Positions 1-8,027 of a stretch of 64,000 nucleotides of DNA are shown one piece after another. Positions within the stretch are counted from its first letter, which is position 1; every line of letters begins with the position of its first letter. Where the stretch lies: contig NZ_JAGGPS010000020.1 in assembly GCF_018613725.1 (NCBI RefSeq), positions 1 through 64,000 on the forward strand, given 5' to 3'. The notes beneath the pieces are model-generated. The model made no database searches and was not told where the DNA came from. It saw only the letters and a list, made by a program, of their open reading frames with translations. The stretch is from Hymenobacter sp. ISL-91. GTDB taxonomy: Bacteria; Bacteroidota; Bacteroidia; Cytophagales; Hymenobacteraceae. Made by a program: the position numbers and the translations under genes.

Positions 1-115
1 AGACCACCTCATTTACTGCCCATGCGACCGCCCGACAAACGCCTTCGGCACAATGAATGAGGTGGTCTAGCTAAGCTGGACTGAGGTGGTCTATTTGGGC
101 TGGACAGAATGGGTC
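1..115. repeat. Cluster of orphan IS-end sequences
   Basis: Bases 1-13 (AGACCACCTCATT) are the exact reverse complement of 56-68, and a second direct copy of TGAGGTGGTCTA starts at 82. The stretch after 60 (GGTGGTCTAGCTAAGCTGGA) closely resembles the outer end of the intact IS3-family element at 3009. I read these as terminal repeats left by IS3-family copies that have been lost or lie just outside the window. No gene is seen in bases 1-155. Confidence 0.5.
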
Positions 116-155
116 GGTATCGAGCGCGAAACTCGATAAGCGGAATTGCCTTGCC

Positions 156-458
156 TCATTCTGTGTCTGGATTACCAAACTCCACCTGACGGCGGTAGCG
201 CTTGACGCTGGACTCGCCTACGCCCGTGGTGGCCACCGTCTGGTGCACGGACATGCCGGCGGCCAAGCAAGCCTGCACCTTACCCAACTTGCCAGCGTCT
301 ACGCCCGGGCGACGGCCCAGGTATTTGCCTTGTGCTTTGGCCAGGGCAATACCGGCCATCGCCCGCTCGCGGATGCTCTCGCGGTCGTATTCGGCCAGCG
401 CGGCGAAGATGCCCAGCACCAGCCGGCCGGCCGGGGTCGCCGTATCGTGGCCTTGAAC
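156..458 (-). pseudogene. Serine recombinase (resolvase/invertase), 5'-truncated
   Basis: The readable part corresponds to the last third of a small serine recombinase. It starts with DTATPAGRLVLGIFAALAEY, the conserved stretch that leads into the long E helix, continues through ERAMAGIALAKAQGKYLGRR and ends with a short Hin-like helix-turn-helix (SVHQTVATTGVGESSVKRYR). The catalytic Ser and the whole N-terminal domain are missing: reading upstream in frame meets a TAG at 459-461. The protein therefore cannot recombine DNA. It sits beside orphan IS ends and abuts a second resolvase fragment on the other strand, so the locus is recombination debris. Confidence 0.7.
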
Positions 459-488
459 CTAGGCATCGACACGGCCACCCCCACCGGC
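447..488 (+). pseudogene. Second resolvase fragment, opposite strand
   Basis: On the plus strand these codons read VALNLGIDTATPTG, which matches the segment just before the E helix of serine recombinases (consensus like SLnlGIDTaTPtG). The frame then runs into unrelated residues and stops at 542. The fragment lies head to head with, and partly overlaps, the minus-strand resolvase piece that starts at its own DTATP motif. It is short, so chance cannot be fully excluded, but two DTATP-x-G motifs on opposite strands within 50 bp suggest a rearranged recombinase gene. Confidence 0.4.
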
Positions 489-563
489 GTGGCCGGCGAG
501 TCCAAAGAAACCGTGGAAGAGTGGATGCCCGCCGTAGTATAAGGCAAAAACGGGCACGCCCCG

Positions 564-1052
564 CTACTCCTTATCGTCTTCTGGCGGGCGGGCGCTCAGC
601 AGTAGCTCGGTGAATGTGCTGGTCCGCATCATCTCCCGCAGTGCGTTGCTTTCGTGGTCCAGCACCACTACTTCGCTGCCCGTGGGCAGAAACCGGATGG
701 CCACCATATCGCCGCCATCTGTTTCCCCGATGGGCAACAGGTTAGCCGGCAGCTCGTCCCATAGCTCCGTGAGCCGTGGGCTGTTCGGGGGCAGCAAGGG
801 TGGCATGGGCTCATCTGGCCCATCCAGGTGCAGGCCAAACAAGTCACAGATAGTGACCTCAATGGGCATGAGCATCCGCTCAAAATCGCAGACGCCGCCA
901 TTGTAGGTCAGCAAAAAGGCGCGGTAGTCATCCGGCAGCCGGTAGCCCAGCGCCTGCTCAAAGGCCTGCACCTGCGCTTCGCTCGGCAGCGTCGTCGGGT
1001 ACACCTCCAAACATACGGCGGTTGCCACGCCGTTCAGCACGATTTCTTTCAT
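564..1052 (-). CDS. SMI1/KNR4 (SUKH) family protein
   Basis: A 162-aa protein of the SUKH superfamily. The signature lies at residues 39-53 (LPDDYRAFLLTYNGG), preceded by an amphipathic helix and followed by the acidic, Leu/Pro-rich middle and a TGGDMVAIRF strand typical of the fold. Bacterial SUKH proteins are mostly immunity proteins that bind secreted or contact-delivered nuclease toxins, but many stand alone and have no proven partner. No toxin gene is visible next to it. Upstream (1053-1260) is a non-coding stretch with another orphan IS end, so it is probably a passenger left between mobile elements. The family call is solid; the immunity role is inference. Confidence 0.8.
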   Translation of the reverse strand: MKEIVLNGVATAVCLEVYPTTLPSEAQVQAFEQALGYRLPDDYRAFLLTYNGGVCDFERMLMPIEVTICDLFGLHLDGPDEPMPPLLPPNSPRLTELWDELPANLLPIGETDGGDMVAIRFLPTGSEVVVLDHESNALREMMRTSTFTELLLSARPPEDDKE

Positions 1053-1116
1053 TACGGTTCATTTAATCGCAATTTGACTAATCGCACCCTTACGCCAACT
1101 CCGCTAGCTCCGCCAT

Positions 1117-1143
1117 TGAGGTGGTTTATTGCAAACGGACAGT
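1117..1143 (+). repeat. Orphan IS-end motif
   Basis: TGAGGTGGTTTATTGCAAAC followed by GGACAGT is a diverged copy of the end motif seen near 56-110 and 13972-13996 (TGAGGTGGTCTAGCTAA then GGAC). No transposase lies next to it. Confidence 0.4.
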
Positions 1144-1260
1144 GCGCTGAGGTATGTTGGGTTTCAAGCCCTATTCCAATGGGTGGGGCGAGTGTTAGCT
1201 GAGGCCCGAGCGGAGCATTTATGTGAACGTACCCAATCACCTACACAAAACCTATCCCGC

Positions 1261-1965
1261 TCAGGACATGGCAGTAGCACCATGAGGTAGAAGTCGCTTG
1301 ACGCCCATGGGATGAAAGGCCTTGCCTCTTCTCGTTCGATACCCCGATTCGTTGAGCCGGGCGGCAATACTTCGCAAACTCATCCCAATAGCCCGCAACA
1401 GCCCCGCCAGCTGCGCGGCCTGCCGGTTGGCCAGGCTTTGCTGGGCATTGCGCTGCAGGGATTCCAAGGCCCTCTCCCGTGAGGCCGATGTCAAATTCGC
1501 CGGCGTCCCCAACTGGAACCCCCGCGCCTTCTTGGCCGCCAGCGCATCGCGGGTCCGGGTGGAAATGGCGGTGGCCTCTTTCTGGGCTACGGCGGCCAGG
1601 ATGTGGAGGGTAAACTCATCGGCCGCGGGTAGGTCGACGGCTTTGAAGCGCACGTGGCTCTCCATGAGCGTGGCCAGAAAGGCCACGTTGCGCGCTAGTC
1701 GATCTAGCTTAGCCACGAGCAGTACCCCTCCCTCCTGCTTGGCGTGCGCGATGGCCGCCTGCAACTGGGGCCGGCTGTTCTTGCGGCCACTTTCGATTTC
1801 GACGTACTCGGCCACGATGTGGGCGTCGGATCCTACGAAGGTCCGCACGGCGGCCTGCTGGGCTTCCAACCCGAGGCCGGACTGGCCTTGGCGGGCGGTG
1901 CTCACGCGGAAGTAGGCGACGTAGCGCGTCAAGGAGAAGGCAGGTTCAGGAGGAAATCGGGGCAA
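1261..1965 (-). CDS. Serine recombinase (resolvase family)
   Basis: A 234-aa serine site-specific recombinase. The N-terminal catalytic domain has the hallmark YFRVSTARQGQSGLGLEAQ, with the nucleophile at Ser22 in RVST, then KLDRLARN around residue 90 with its catalytic-region arginines, and the helix LHILAAVAQKEATAISTRTR. The C-terminal part (about 150-225) is a Recombinase-like helical segment ending in GMSLRSIAARLNESGYRTRR, a DNA-binding helix-turn-helix. It is longer than classical 180-aa Tn3 resolvases and shorter than large integrases. A 40-bp dyad lies immediately upstream of the start, as expected for a res or operator site. It could resolve plasmid multimers or belong to a lost transposon. 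Confidence 0.88.
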   Translation of the reverse strand: MPRFPPEPAFSLTRYVAYFRVSTARQGQSGLGLEAQQAAVRTFVGSDAHIVAEYVEIESGRKNSRPQLQAAIAHAKQEGGVLLVAKLDRLARNVAFLATLMESHVRFKAVDLPAADEFTLHILAAVAQKEATAISTRTRDALAAKKARGFQLGTPANLTSASRERALESLQRNAQQSLANRQAAQLAGLLRAIGMSLRSIAARLNESGYRTRRGKAFHPMGVKRLLPHGATAMS

Positions 1966-1974
1966 GATACGCCT

Positions 1975-2014
1975 TTGTCACATTTGTTAAACGACCGTTC
2001 AACAAACGTGACAA
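1975..2014. promoter_or_regulatory. Dyad upstream of recombinase gene (candidate res/operator)
   Basis: The arms TTGTCACATTTGTT (1975-1988) and AACAAACGTGACAA (2001-2014) are inverted repeats with one mismatch around an inner AACGACCGTT. The dyad lies 10 bp upstream of the recombinase start and within the divergent interval to the gene at 2118. Serine resolvases typically bind such imperfect dyads near their own promoter, so this may be a recombination subsite and autoregulatory operator. Confidence 0.45.
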
Positions 2015-2117
2015 TAGCTTTTCCAGCCGCTAGCTGTCTAGCGCGGAGCTGACAAACACTCGCCTCTCGCTTGTACCTTCGGCCCCTACTTATCTGCTGA
2101 TCCGATTCCTGTACGGC

Positions 2118-2471
2118 ATGTACCTCAATAGTTACCTCACCCACAACAACCAGCAATATTCCATTTATTGGACCAGCCAATGGGCACAGCACGTGCTGGA
2201 GAACTATCCGGACCCAGGCCATGCTGTCGACCATACGACCATCTCCCGCATTCTCAAGCGAGCCCGTTATATTGTAGCTAAGTCTGGCCGGGGCCTGCGC
2301 AAGCCTTACGTGCATGTCTGCCTCACGATCTACCAAGGCGTAGTATATGAAACCTACGTCCACCTCGTGCCTGAACTTGACGGCTGGCCAGCGCGTTGTG
2401 TAGTTATTACCTGTTTTAAAAGCAACCACCCGGAATACCGGGCCTTGTTTACGCCTGAACTCCCTGCATAA
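2118..2471 (+). CDS. Hypothetical protein, 117 aa
   Basis: I do not recognise this family. It is a compact soluble protein without signal peptide or membrane segments. Residues 35-60 form a basic helix (DHTTISRILKRARYIVAKSG), followed by alternating strands (YVHVCLTIYQGVVYETYVHL and RCVVITCFK) that would suit a small alpha/beta fold such as a RelE-, BrnT- or DUF4258-like toxin, but no catalytic motif can be assigned. The next gene starts one base after its stop codon (TAA at 2469-2471, ATG at 2473), so the two are very likely cotranscribed and translationally coupled. Both lie between the recombinase dyad and a terminator, consistent with a self-contained two-gene cassette. Confidence 0.6.
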   Translation: MYLNSYLTHNNQQYSIYWTSQWAQHVLENYPDPGHAVDHTTISRILKRARYIVAKSGRGLRKPYVHVCLTIYQGVVYETYVHLVPELDGWPARCVVITCFKSNHPEYRALFTPELPA

Positions 2472-2472
2472 A

Positions 2473-2811
2473 ATGGCCACAACCAAACTTCCCGACTCCG
2501 CTGCCTATCCTGGTGATAGCCGGCCACGGGTGCCACAGCCCGGGCAGTTCACACAGACTGGTCCGGGGCAGACCCCACCGAGCAAGCAAGTGCGCGCTGG
2601 CGCGGCCTTGCCAGGCTCGCCTATGCGTCATGTGGCCGTACCCGCTCCAGCGCGCGTACCAGCTTACGTGGACCCCGCCTTGTTTGCGGCTGGCATCTTT
2701 AAGGATCAGGCGGACTATGATGAAACCGTTAGAAGCGTCGTCGCGCGCATCCAAACTGGCAAGGTATTGCCGCGCGAGCCGGAAGATGATAACGAAGCAC
2801 TGGCTGAATAG
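2473..2811 (+). CDS. Hypothetical protein, 112 aa
   Basis: Unrecognised. The first 70 residues are rich in Pro, Gly and Ser with basic residues and probably disordered (PRVPQPGQFTQTGPGQTPPS). The C-terminal 40 residues (DPALFAAGIFKDQADYDETV onward) look helical and end in an acidic tail, EPEDDNEALAE. A disordered N-terminus with a helical end is compatible with an antitoxin or a DNA- or partner-binding tail protein, but nothing proves it. It directly follows the 117-aa gene and is followed by an intrinsic terminator, which closes the cassette. Confidence 0.55.
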   Translation: MATTKLPDSAAYPGDSRPRVPQPGQFTQTGPGQTPPSKQVRAGAALPGSPMRHVAVPAPARVPAYVDPALFAAGIFKDQADYDETVRSVVARIQTGKVLPREPEDDNEALAE

Positions 2812-2836
2812 ACAGCACTGTAGTGCGGATTATGTC

Positions 2837-2868
2837 AAAAGCCCTGGCTCAAAGGAATTAGGGCTTTT
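2837..2868 (+). terminator. Intrinsic terminator after the 2118/2473 pair
   Basis: A stem AAAAGCCCT / AGGGCTTTT with a 14-nt loop is followed by more T residues. It lies 26 bp after the stop codon of the 112-aa gene. Confidence 0.75.
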
Positions 2869-3016
2869 TTGTGGCTGTTACTACTGATTATTTGCTTTAC
2901 TAAAGTAGCGTTTAACGGGCATTGGGAAATAGACAGCTATCCACACCCATCTGGTAATCGCTGCTTGATGTCCTCTATACCCCCACTCATTGCACTGCAA
3001 CATTGGGGTGGTCTAG

Positions 3017-3919
3017 TTAAGCAGGAGAGAGTTGGGTGATATTGTTAAGTTGTTGTTGGTGAAACTTATACGGCTTAAAATAGCCGATGCTTGAGTGCCG
3101 TCGGTCGTGATTGTAGTAGTCAAAATAGTTGGCCACGCTGGCCTGCGCATCGGCCAGGTCGGCAAACACGGGCCAGTCGCGGGCTTCGAGCTCTTCCGTT
3201 TTGAGGCGCGCCCACAGGCTCTCGGCCTGGGCGTTGTCGTAGCACTCGCCGCGGCGGCTGTGCGAGAGCCGGGCGCCGGCCTCGTGCAGCAGGGCCTTGT
3301 AGGCGTTGCCCACGTACTGCCCGCCCCGGTCGGAGTGGACCAGCAGGCCGGGGGCGGGGCGCTGGGCCAGCAGGGCCCGCTGTAAGGCGCTGGTGACCAG
3401 CGCTTCGGGCATGTCGGCCCGCACCTGCCAGCCCACCACCTGCTTGCTGCACACGTCCTGAAAAGCGCACAGATAGGCCCAGTTGCCGTTGGCCAGCGGC
3501 AAATACGTGATATCACTGACCCAGACCCGGTTGACCTGGGTGGGCTTGGGCTGGTAGAGCAATAAGTTAGGGGCGCAGCGCTGTCCGTGGGTCGAATCGG
3601 TGGTGCGCGGCACGAACGACTTGGGCTGCAGGGCCTGGAGTCCGTTTCGGCGCAGCCCCGTGCGCAGGGCCTGACGCCCGACGCGGTAGCCTTTTTCCTG
3701 CAGTTCGATCCGCAGCCGGCGCGTGCCGTAGCGGCGTTTATGGTGATTAAAAACGGCCACCATCTCCGTTTCCCAGGCCGGCTCAGCTGGCTGCCGCACG
3801 GCGCTCGTCTGTGCCATTCGCCAGGCATAGTAGCGACTGGGCACCACGCCCATCACCTGACAGAGCTGCTGGACGGGACAGCAAGTGCGCTGCTGGTCAA
3901 TGAATTGAAACGTGCTCAC
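3017..3919 (-). CDS. IS3-family transposase OrfB (DDE integrase domain)
   Basis: A 300-aa catalytic subunit. An N-terminal HTH_21-like region (YGTRRLRIELQEKGYRVGRQ) is followed by the rve core: the first Asp in WVSDITYLPL, the second in HSDRGGQYVG, and the Glu in DNAQAESLWARLKTEEL, giving an intact DDE triad. The C-terminal YYNHDRRHSSIGY is the usual IS3 signature. It starts with GTG overlapping the orfA stop (GTGA), but its frame stays open upstream to the A7 slippery tract in orfA, so the active product is probably the OrfAB fusion made by -1 frameshifting. All catalytic residues are present and the element should be active. Confidence 0.95.
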   Translation of the reverse strand: MSTFQFIDQQRTCCPVQQLCQVMGVVPSRYYAWRMAQTSAVRQPAEPAWETEMVAVFNHHKRRYGTRRLRIELQEKGYRVGRQALRTGLRRNGLQALQPKSFVPRTTDSTHGQRCAPNLLLYQPKPTQVNRVWVSDITYLPLANGNWAYLCAFQDVCSKQVVGWQVRADMPEALVTSALQRALLAQRPAPGLLVHSDRGGQYVGNAYKALLHEAGARLSHSRRGECYDNAQAESLWARLKTEELEARDWPVFADLADAQASVANYFDYYNHDRRHSSIGYFKPYKFHQQQLNNITQLSPA

Positions 3920-4203
3920 AGGGTTGGGGGCTGCGAAAAGATGGCGATGGCTTTTTTTAAAATCTCTAACTCCTGCGCCAGCCGTTTATTGGCCGCCCGC
4001 AGGGCCCGCACTTCGGCCGCCTCCACCGGGTCAGTGGACACGGACGGCTGGGCCGCTTTCTGCCAGGCATACAGGCGTTTGACGTCAATGTTTAGGGCGC
4101 GGGCGGCGGCCCGCGTCGAGCGGCTTTCGCTGGCCAGCCGCAGCGCTTCGGCGCGGAAGGCCGCATCATAACGTGGCCGTTTGGTGGGAGAAGCTTTTTC
4201 CAT
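3916..4203 (-). CDS. IS3-family transposase OrfA (HTH protein)
   Basis: A 95-aa DNA-binding subunit of the IS3 element. Residues 8-50 form the HTH_Tnp_1 helix-turn-helix (YDAAFRAEALRLASESRSTR then AARALNIDVKRLYAWQK), and residues 60-90 form a leucine zipper (VRALRAANKRLAQELEILKK) used for multimerisation. The last turn of the zipper is encoded by TTA AAA AAA GCC, which is the slippery site. Continuing in frame gives the short OrfA, a transposition inhibitor in related elements; slipping gives OrfAB. Its start lies 17 bp inside the right terminal repeat. Confidence 0.95.
   Translation of the reverse strand: MEKASPTKRPRYDAAFRAEALRLASESRSTRAAARALNIDVKRLYAWQKAAQPSVSTDPVEAAEVRALRAANKRLAQELEILKKAIAIFSQPPTL
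3952..3958 (-). other. Programmed -1 frameshift slippery site (A7)
   Basis: On the minus strand the run of seven A follows TTT and precedes GCC, read as TTA AAA AAA GCC in orfA. A -1 slip gives AAA AAA AGC CAT and continues without a stop into the orfB frame through its GTG. This matches the A6-7 G motifs used by IS3-family elements to make OrfAB. Confidence 0.8.
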
Positions 4204-4292
4204 GGGTTCGGGAAGTTAGCACCCAATTCTCTCCTGATTTACCCGACCATACCACATTGCTACCTCAACTGTTCGTTTAGCCACAGCATTTT

Positions 4293-5843
4293 TTACCCTA
4301 ATGTGGGTCCATCCTTTGTAATCTCTTTAAGAAGCGCCTCGTTCTTTTCACGCACGCAGTCCTGACCTAATTTACGTGCGCGAAGTGCATTATCTGATTC
4401 CTGCACCTGTACGCCGTCCATGAGTGCTGCTCCATCAAGTGTGTGGTTTATCATCTTTATAGTAGGTGCGTGGGTATGATAATGAACGTCTATTTTCAAC
4501 TGCCCGTAGCCATCGTTTATGATTTCCCCAACCTTGCCTACCCCGACTTTTTTCAGTTCCTGCTGAATTCGCTCAGCCTTCTCCTGGCCTTTTTTGGTGG
4601 TATCATTAACGACAATACAAGCTTGGTTGTGCTGGCCCTCGCGCTCTTCCCAATCGGCCATGGCTTGCTCCACGGGCTTAGCTCGGTCAAGGGTCAAGGC
4701 AAGGTGTGGCGCCTCCCTGATCGTGTCTATACCAGACTGCTGCACCACGTGCAGTATTTTGTTAATTTTATCCAGTTGCGTATCAGTTGGACTGTAGGAA
4801 AAGAGTACCATGTAGGGGCTGGAAAGACCGGGAGCTGGGGGAATAATTTCCTGCGTCGTAAAGCCATTCTTATCCAGAAACTCTTTCATTAGCCCGGCCC
4901 GCTTCTCAGCTCCAACGCCAGTGCGGGGATTAATTGGCACACTTATGCTGCCTTGTACGCGTTCCACATTGGGTACTTGAGTGACGATATCTCCCTCTGC
5001 TGGTGTCCTAGTTTCTCCCTTCTCAGCAATCGGTTGAGATGCTCTCGGGGCTTGGGCAAATCCCTTTTCCAGATTGCCCGCACTGTACTGCTTGCCTACC
5101 TCACTGCCCTTCATGCGGTGACCGTTCTTTTCAAAGACAACACCGAACATTGTTGGTGCGTTTTTCTTTTGGTGAGTACTCTGCTCCAAAGCAATTCCTT
5201 TAGGGGCCAATTTCATTTTCAACTCCTCGAAGCTACCCGAGTTGGAGGCTACGTCTTTCAAAGCGTTGGCTACTTCGTGCCGGGCACGCTGCCAGTCCGC
5301 TGTGCGTATTTGCTGGGGTGTAATGGCCACCTGCTGCCGATGGGTTTTGCCCGCTTCCCGCGCCTGCTCGCGCCCCCGCTGCTCGGCCACCGTCAGCCCC
5401 AGCTGCTGCTCCAGTTGCTGACATACCCGACGGCTTTGCTGGCCAACAAATTTGTCTGAAATGGCTTGGCCATTATTGTCAACCCGGTTCACAATTAAGT
5501 GTGCATGGGCATGTGCTTTATCGGTGTGCTGCACCAGTACCCACTGGGTATTTTCCAGCTTCATTTCCCGCACGTAGGCCTTGCCTATCTGCCGCAATAG
5601 TTCGCTCACTTCCTCCGCTGTACGGCGCTCAGTATCCGCTACTGGCAGGGCCAGTGCCACGTGCATTACGGCATTGCCTAACCCCGGTCGTCCCCGCTGC
5701 TGGTAGTGAAAATCCTGGGCCATATGCGCTGCGCTATCCGTGCGCACACCCTCCGCCTCCAGCACCTGGGCTTGCCGGTTTTGCTGCAGCACATAGCGGC
5801 AGATCCCAACGAAACTCTTGCCGATTTTTACCTTCCCGATCAT
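4293..5843 (-). CDS. mobA: Relaxase / mobilisation nuclease (MobA/VirD2-like)
   Basis: A 516-aa relaxase that would nick oriT and pilot the strand in conjugative mobilisation. The N-terminal 200 residues are the Relaxase domain: GKVKIGKSFVGICRYVL opening with a candidate nucleophile Tyr17, His61 in VMHVALALP, and the metal-binding three-histidine motif at 111-115 in KAHAHAHLIVNRVDNNG. The remaining 300 residues are linker and C-terminal sequence of unknown role (helical, charged) without a visible primase or helicase. It overlaps mobC by 4 bp (ATGA), so the two are translationally coupled. No type IV secretion genes are in the window, so the plasmid is probably mobilisable rather than self-transmissible. 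Confidence 0.9.
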   Translation of the reverse strand: MIGKVKIGKSFVGICRYVLQQNRQAQVLEAEGVRTDSAAHMAQDFHYQQRGRPGLGNAVMHVALALPVADTERRTAEEVSELLRQIGKAYVREMKLENTQWVLVQHTDKAHAHAHLIVNRVDNNGQAISDKFVGQQSRRVCQQLEQQLGLTVAEQRGREQAREAGKTHRQQVAITPQQIRTADWQRARHEVANALKDVASNSGSFEELKMKLAPKGIALEQSTHQKKNAPTMFGVVFEKNGHRMKGSEVGKQYSAGNLEKGFAQAPRASQPIAEKGETRTPAEGDIVTQVPNVERVQGSISVPINPRTGVGAEKRAGLMKEFLDKNGFTTQEIIPPAPGLSSPYMVLFSYSPTDTQLDKINKILHVVQQSGIDTIREAPHLALTLDRAKPVEQAMADWEEREGQHNQACIVVNDTTKKGQEKAERIQQELKKVGVGKVGEIINDGYGQLKIDVHYHTHAPTIKMINHTLDGAALMDGVQVQESDNALRARKLGQDCVREKNEALLKEITKDGPTLG

Positions 5844-6217
5844 GCTTTCTCCTGGTGAAGTCTGGCAAGTAATTGCTGCACTTCTGTGAGCGTAGCCAGG
5901 ACCTGCGCCTGCACTTCTTGGCCTAAACGCCCCTGCACCACCAGTTGATTCAGGTTGGCCCCTAGTCGCGCCAGCTGGCGGTTCTGCTCGCGCTGCTCCA
6001 GCGTAGGCGCGGCCTGCAAAACCCGGACGCCAGCAAGCGCTTGGCGAACGATGGTTGAGCGGCTGCAGCCGGCCGCTTCTGCCTGCTCCGTGAGCGTGGA
6101 CAGCTGCTCCCTATCAAGTCGGATTTGAATAGTTGCACTGTGAGGGTGGGCTGACTTGGGACGGCCCGGACCACGCTTCTGCCTGGCTGGGTCTGGGGCG
6201 AGGTTATCCGTTGACAT
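5840..6217 (-). CDS. mobC: MobC-like relaxosome accessory protein
   Basis: A 125-aa protein. After a basic Pro-rich start (KRGPGRPKSAHPHSATIQIR) comes a ribbon-helix-helix-type segment, TIQIRLDREQLSTLTEQAEA, and a helix GCSRSTIVRQALAG; the C-terminal half (LARLGANLNQLVVQGRLGQE) matches the bacterial mobilisation MobC domain, in which RxGxNLNQ is diagnostic. Such proteins bind oriT and help the relaxase open the nic region. It is the first gene of the mobCA operon and lies next to the probable oriT. Assignment is from motif and context. Confidence 0.85.
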   Translation of the reverse strand: MSTDNLAPDPARQKRGPGRPKSAHPHSATIQIRLDREQLSTLTEQAEAAGCSRSTIVRQALAGVRVLQAAPTLEQREQNRQLARLGANLNQLVVQGRLGQEVQAQVLATLTEVQQLLARLHQEKA

Positions 6218-6467
6218 AGACTTTATTCGTTAGGTGGCTAGGACTCTGCGGCAGCAGCAAGAAGAGGGAGGCCAACGGCCGACCGGGGTTTTTGCATTGC
6301 AAAAACACTTCTTGCTTCTAACACTATTACGCTAATATTACGCTTATGCATAACCCATCCATTGGCGAGCAATGACTGAACTTAGGATTAGCAGCTTGTT
6401 TATTACGCTTAGACATTATGCTAAGTAGTAACTGATGGGAGATCATATGGACGATTTACGTTGGCCT
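6218..6467. other. Probable oriT / mob promoter region
   Basis: This 250-bp non-coding interval upstream of mobC has features usual for oriT: a perfect 19-bp palindrome GTTTTTGCATTGCAAAAAC at 6289-6307, and three copies of ATTACGCT within the next 110 bp (around 6327, 6338 and 6401), the region being AT-rich compared with its flanks. The nic site itself cannot be placed by eye. The same interval must hold the mobC promoter. Confidence 0.5.
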
Positions 6468-6827
6468 CTACAACTCATCAATGCTCCAGAAGGCTGCTTG
6501 CTTGAGAAGGAAAGCGTGTACGTTTTCTCTTTCCTCTACAGTTGACTCCTGTAAAGAAGTACAGTATTTGACAAAAGCCACTACCTCTGTTGACATGATT
6601 TCATTGGCCTGGATTTCTCTGCCCCGAAGTGCTGTCTGGGTAAGCTTGGCAAGCAGTACAACCTGCTGCAGTTGCGCTGAGTCAGACGGTGTGGGGAGCG
6701 TTGGAGACGGTAATTTTTGGAGCCGTTTCTTTTGATTGTGCGCATACACCCGGCATCTGTCAGAGCAATAAAACCCGCCTGACCGCTGAGGCCTATACTC
6801 CTTTTCACACCTTAAGCAGATCGCCAT
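6468..6827 (-). CDS. Small zinc-ribbon-like protein, unknown function
   Basis: A 119-aa protein. The first 35 residues carry four cysteines in the pattern C-x2-C ... C-x3-C (CLRCEKEYRPQRSGGFYCSD then RC), followed by a basic helix HNQKKRLQK; this resembles the small DUF2116-type zinc ribbons. The rest (60-119) is helical with no motif I recognise. It lies just across the oriT candidate from mobC but is not in an operon with it, because both read away to lower coordinates with the oriT interval between. It may be a plasmid-encoded DNA- or RNA-binding accessory protein; this is inference. Confidence 0.6.
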   Translation of the reverse strand: MAICLRCEKEYRPQRSGGFYCSDRCRVYAHNQKKRLQKLPSPTLPTPSDSAQLQQVVLLAKLTQTALRGREIQANEIMSTEVVAFVKYCTSLQESTVEERENVHAFLLKQAAFWSIDEL

Positions 6828-8027
6828 CGAGCAGATGCTTTTCGTTTTGCGAACGGTGAACTGACCCTCGCTTCATCGTAAGCTACACCTTTTTCTTAGG
6901 TCTTCAAGCGTCCCCCACTGTCCTTTTTTTTCACTGGCTGATATCTACTCAACTCGTGCCGAACACACCAAGAATGGTGACTGGTAGGCGCGCATTTTCC
7001 CTAGCCTCGCGCTCTATTCTGCACAAAAGTTAGCTGGCTCCTTCACTGCTACCCTCCTAGCAGACCGCATCTAAAAACCGCTCTTTTTATGGGAAGCAGC
7101 CGTCTAATTTCCATCGGTTAATACGCTCTCGGACTTTCAGCCTTAGTCGGAATTTTTATGTGGATCAAGCCCGTCAACCAGCGCAAATATCCTTCTATCA
7201 TTCCCCATCCAAAGCAACTGTCGAAGCCTAATCTTCGCGCTCAAGTACCACGTTCTTTGGGTACTTTATACGGCCCGCATCAACATCGCAAAGGAACGTT
7301 TTGAGTGCGGGCAGTCATTGGATTTAAGGGTAATAGCTACTGAAAAACAGCCAGCAACTTACGCGCTGGCCTGCTCTCTTCAACGCACCTTTCCGCGGTA
7401 GAACATAGGTCGGCCAAACCCGATCATTGAACAGGTCTGGCCGACTCAGGAACAGAAAATCAGGGTTCGAGTATCGCTTGTTTTTCTCTGACTGCTCACT
7501 CAATAGCAGACAACAAACCATGCTCCAGGGAGTTACCATTGATGCCTCGCCTGATGACGCTACTCATCGTTTATCTCCCTCTCCCATCCTTTTTTAGTGG
7601 ATTTTCTGCCGGTGAACCCAGCAACGATTTCGCTCTCTGAATCAAAAACAGGAGCACGGTGAAGAGCAAAATCAGATGCATCTGCCCTCTTACGAGCAGA
7701 CCAAGTCAGACCCAACGCATCCCCGGCTCCAAGTCCAACAGTAGCGCTGAATTCTGTCGTGTGCCTATCGTTCTAGGCGTCTTGTAAGTAGTGGATGCTG
7801 GTCCTTGATAATAGTGCTGGCGCTGCCTATTTGAGTAGCAGCGCCGGCGTCCTCCTAAGTACCTATTGACAGTACAGTCGTTGTGATTACTGACCCGCCA
7901 GGCGTAGAGCTGCCGCAAAAAAACAGACGGGTAGTAGAGAGAAAACAGGTTGAAGCGAGTGGGGATAGGAGTGCTGCCTACACGAGTTATCTACTTACCC
8001 TGCTGGCTTAACTTGGCCCACATCACT
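6828..8027. other. 1.2-kb stretch without a convincing gene
   Basis: I see no open frame with protein-like composition on either strand here. The only structure noted is an 11-bp hairpin, GCTGGCGCTGC (7816-7826) with GCAGCGCCGGC (7838-7848), one G-T pair. The composition is more AT-rich than the resistance region. It could hold a small RNA or decayed genes. Confidence 0.4.

Larger units (their letters stand above)
3009..4249 (-). mobile_element. IS3-family insertion sequence, apparently intact (about 1241 bp)
   Basis: Terminal inverted repeats of 30 bp bound the element: 3009-3038 starts TGGTCTAGTTAAGCAGGAGA and 4220-4249, read on the minus strand, starts TGGTCGGGTAAATCAGGAGA. They agree at about 25 of 30 positions. 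Inside are orfA (HTH plus leucine zipper) and orfB (rve/DDE integrase) in overlapping frames with a slippery A7 tract, the standard IS3 layout. I see no clear 3-4 bp target duplication at these borders (GGG on the left, TAC on the right), so the exact ends may differ by a few bases or the flanks have recombined. Confidence 0.88.

Noticed and set aside
3009..4249. Target-site duplication of the IS3 element
   Set aside because: No matching 3-4 bp direct repeat is visible at the inferred borders.
7324..7918. Short minus-strand frames in the empty 6.8-8.0 kb region
   Set aside because: Composition and lack of any motif or promoter suggest chance.
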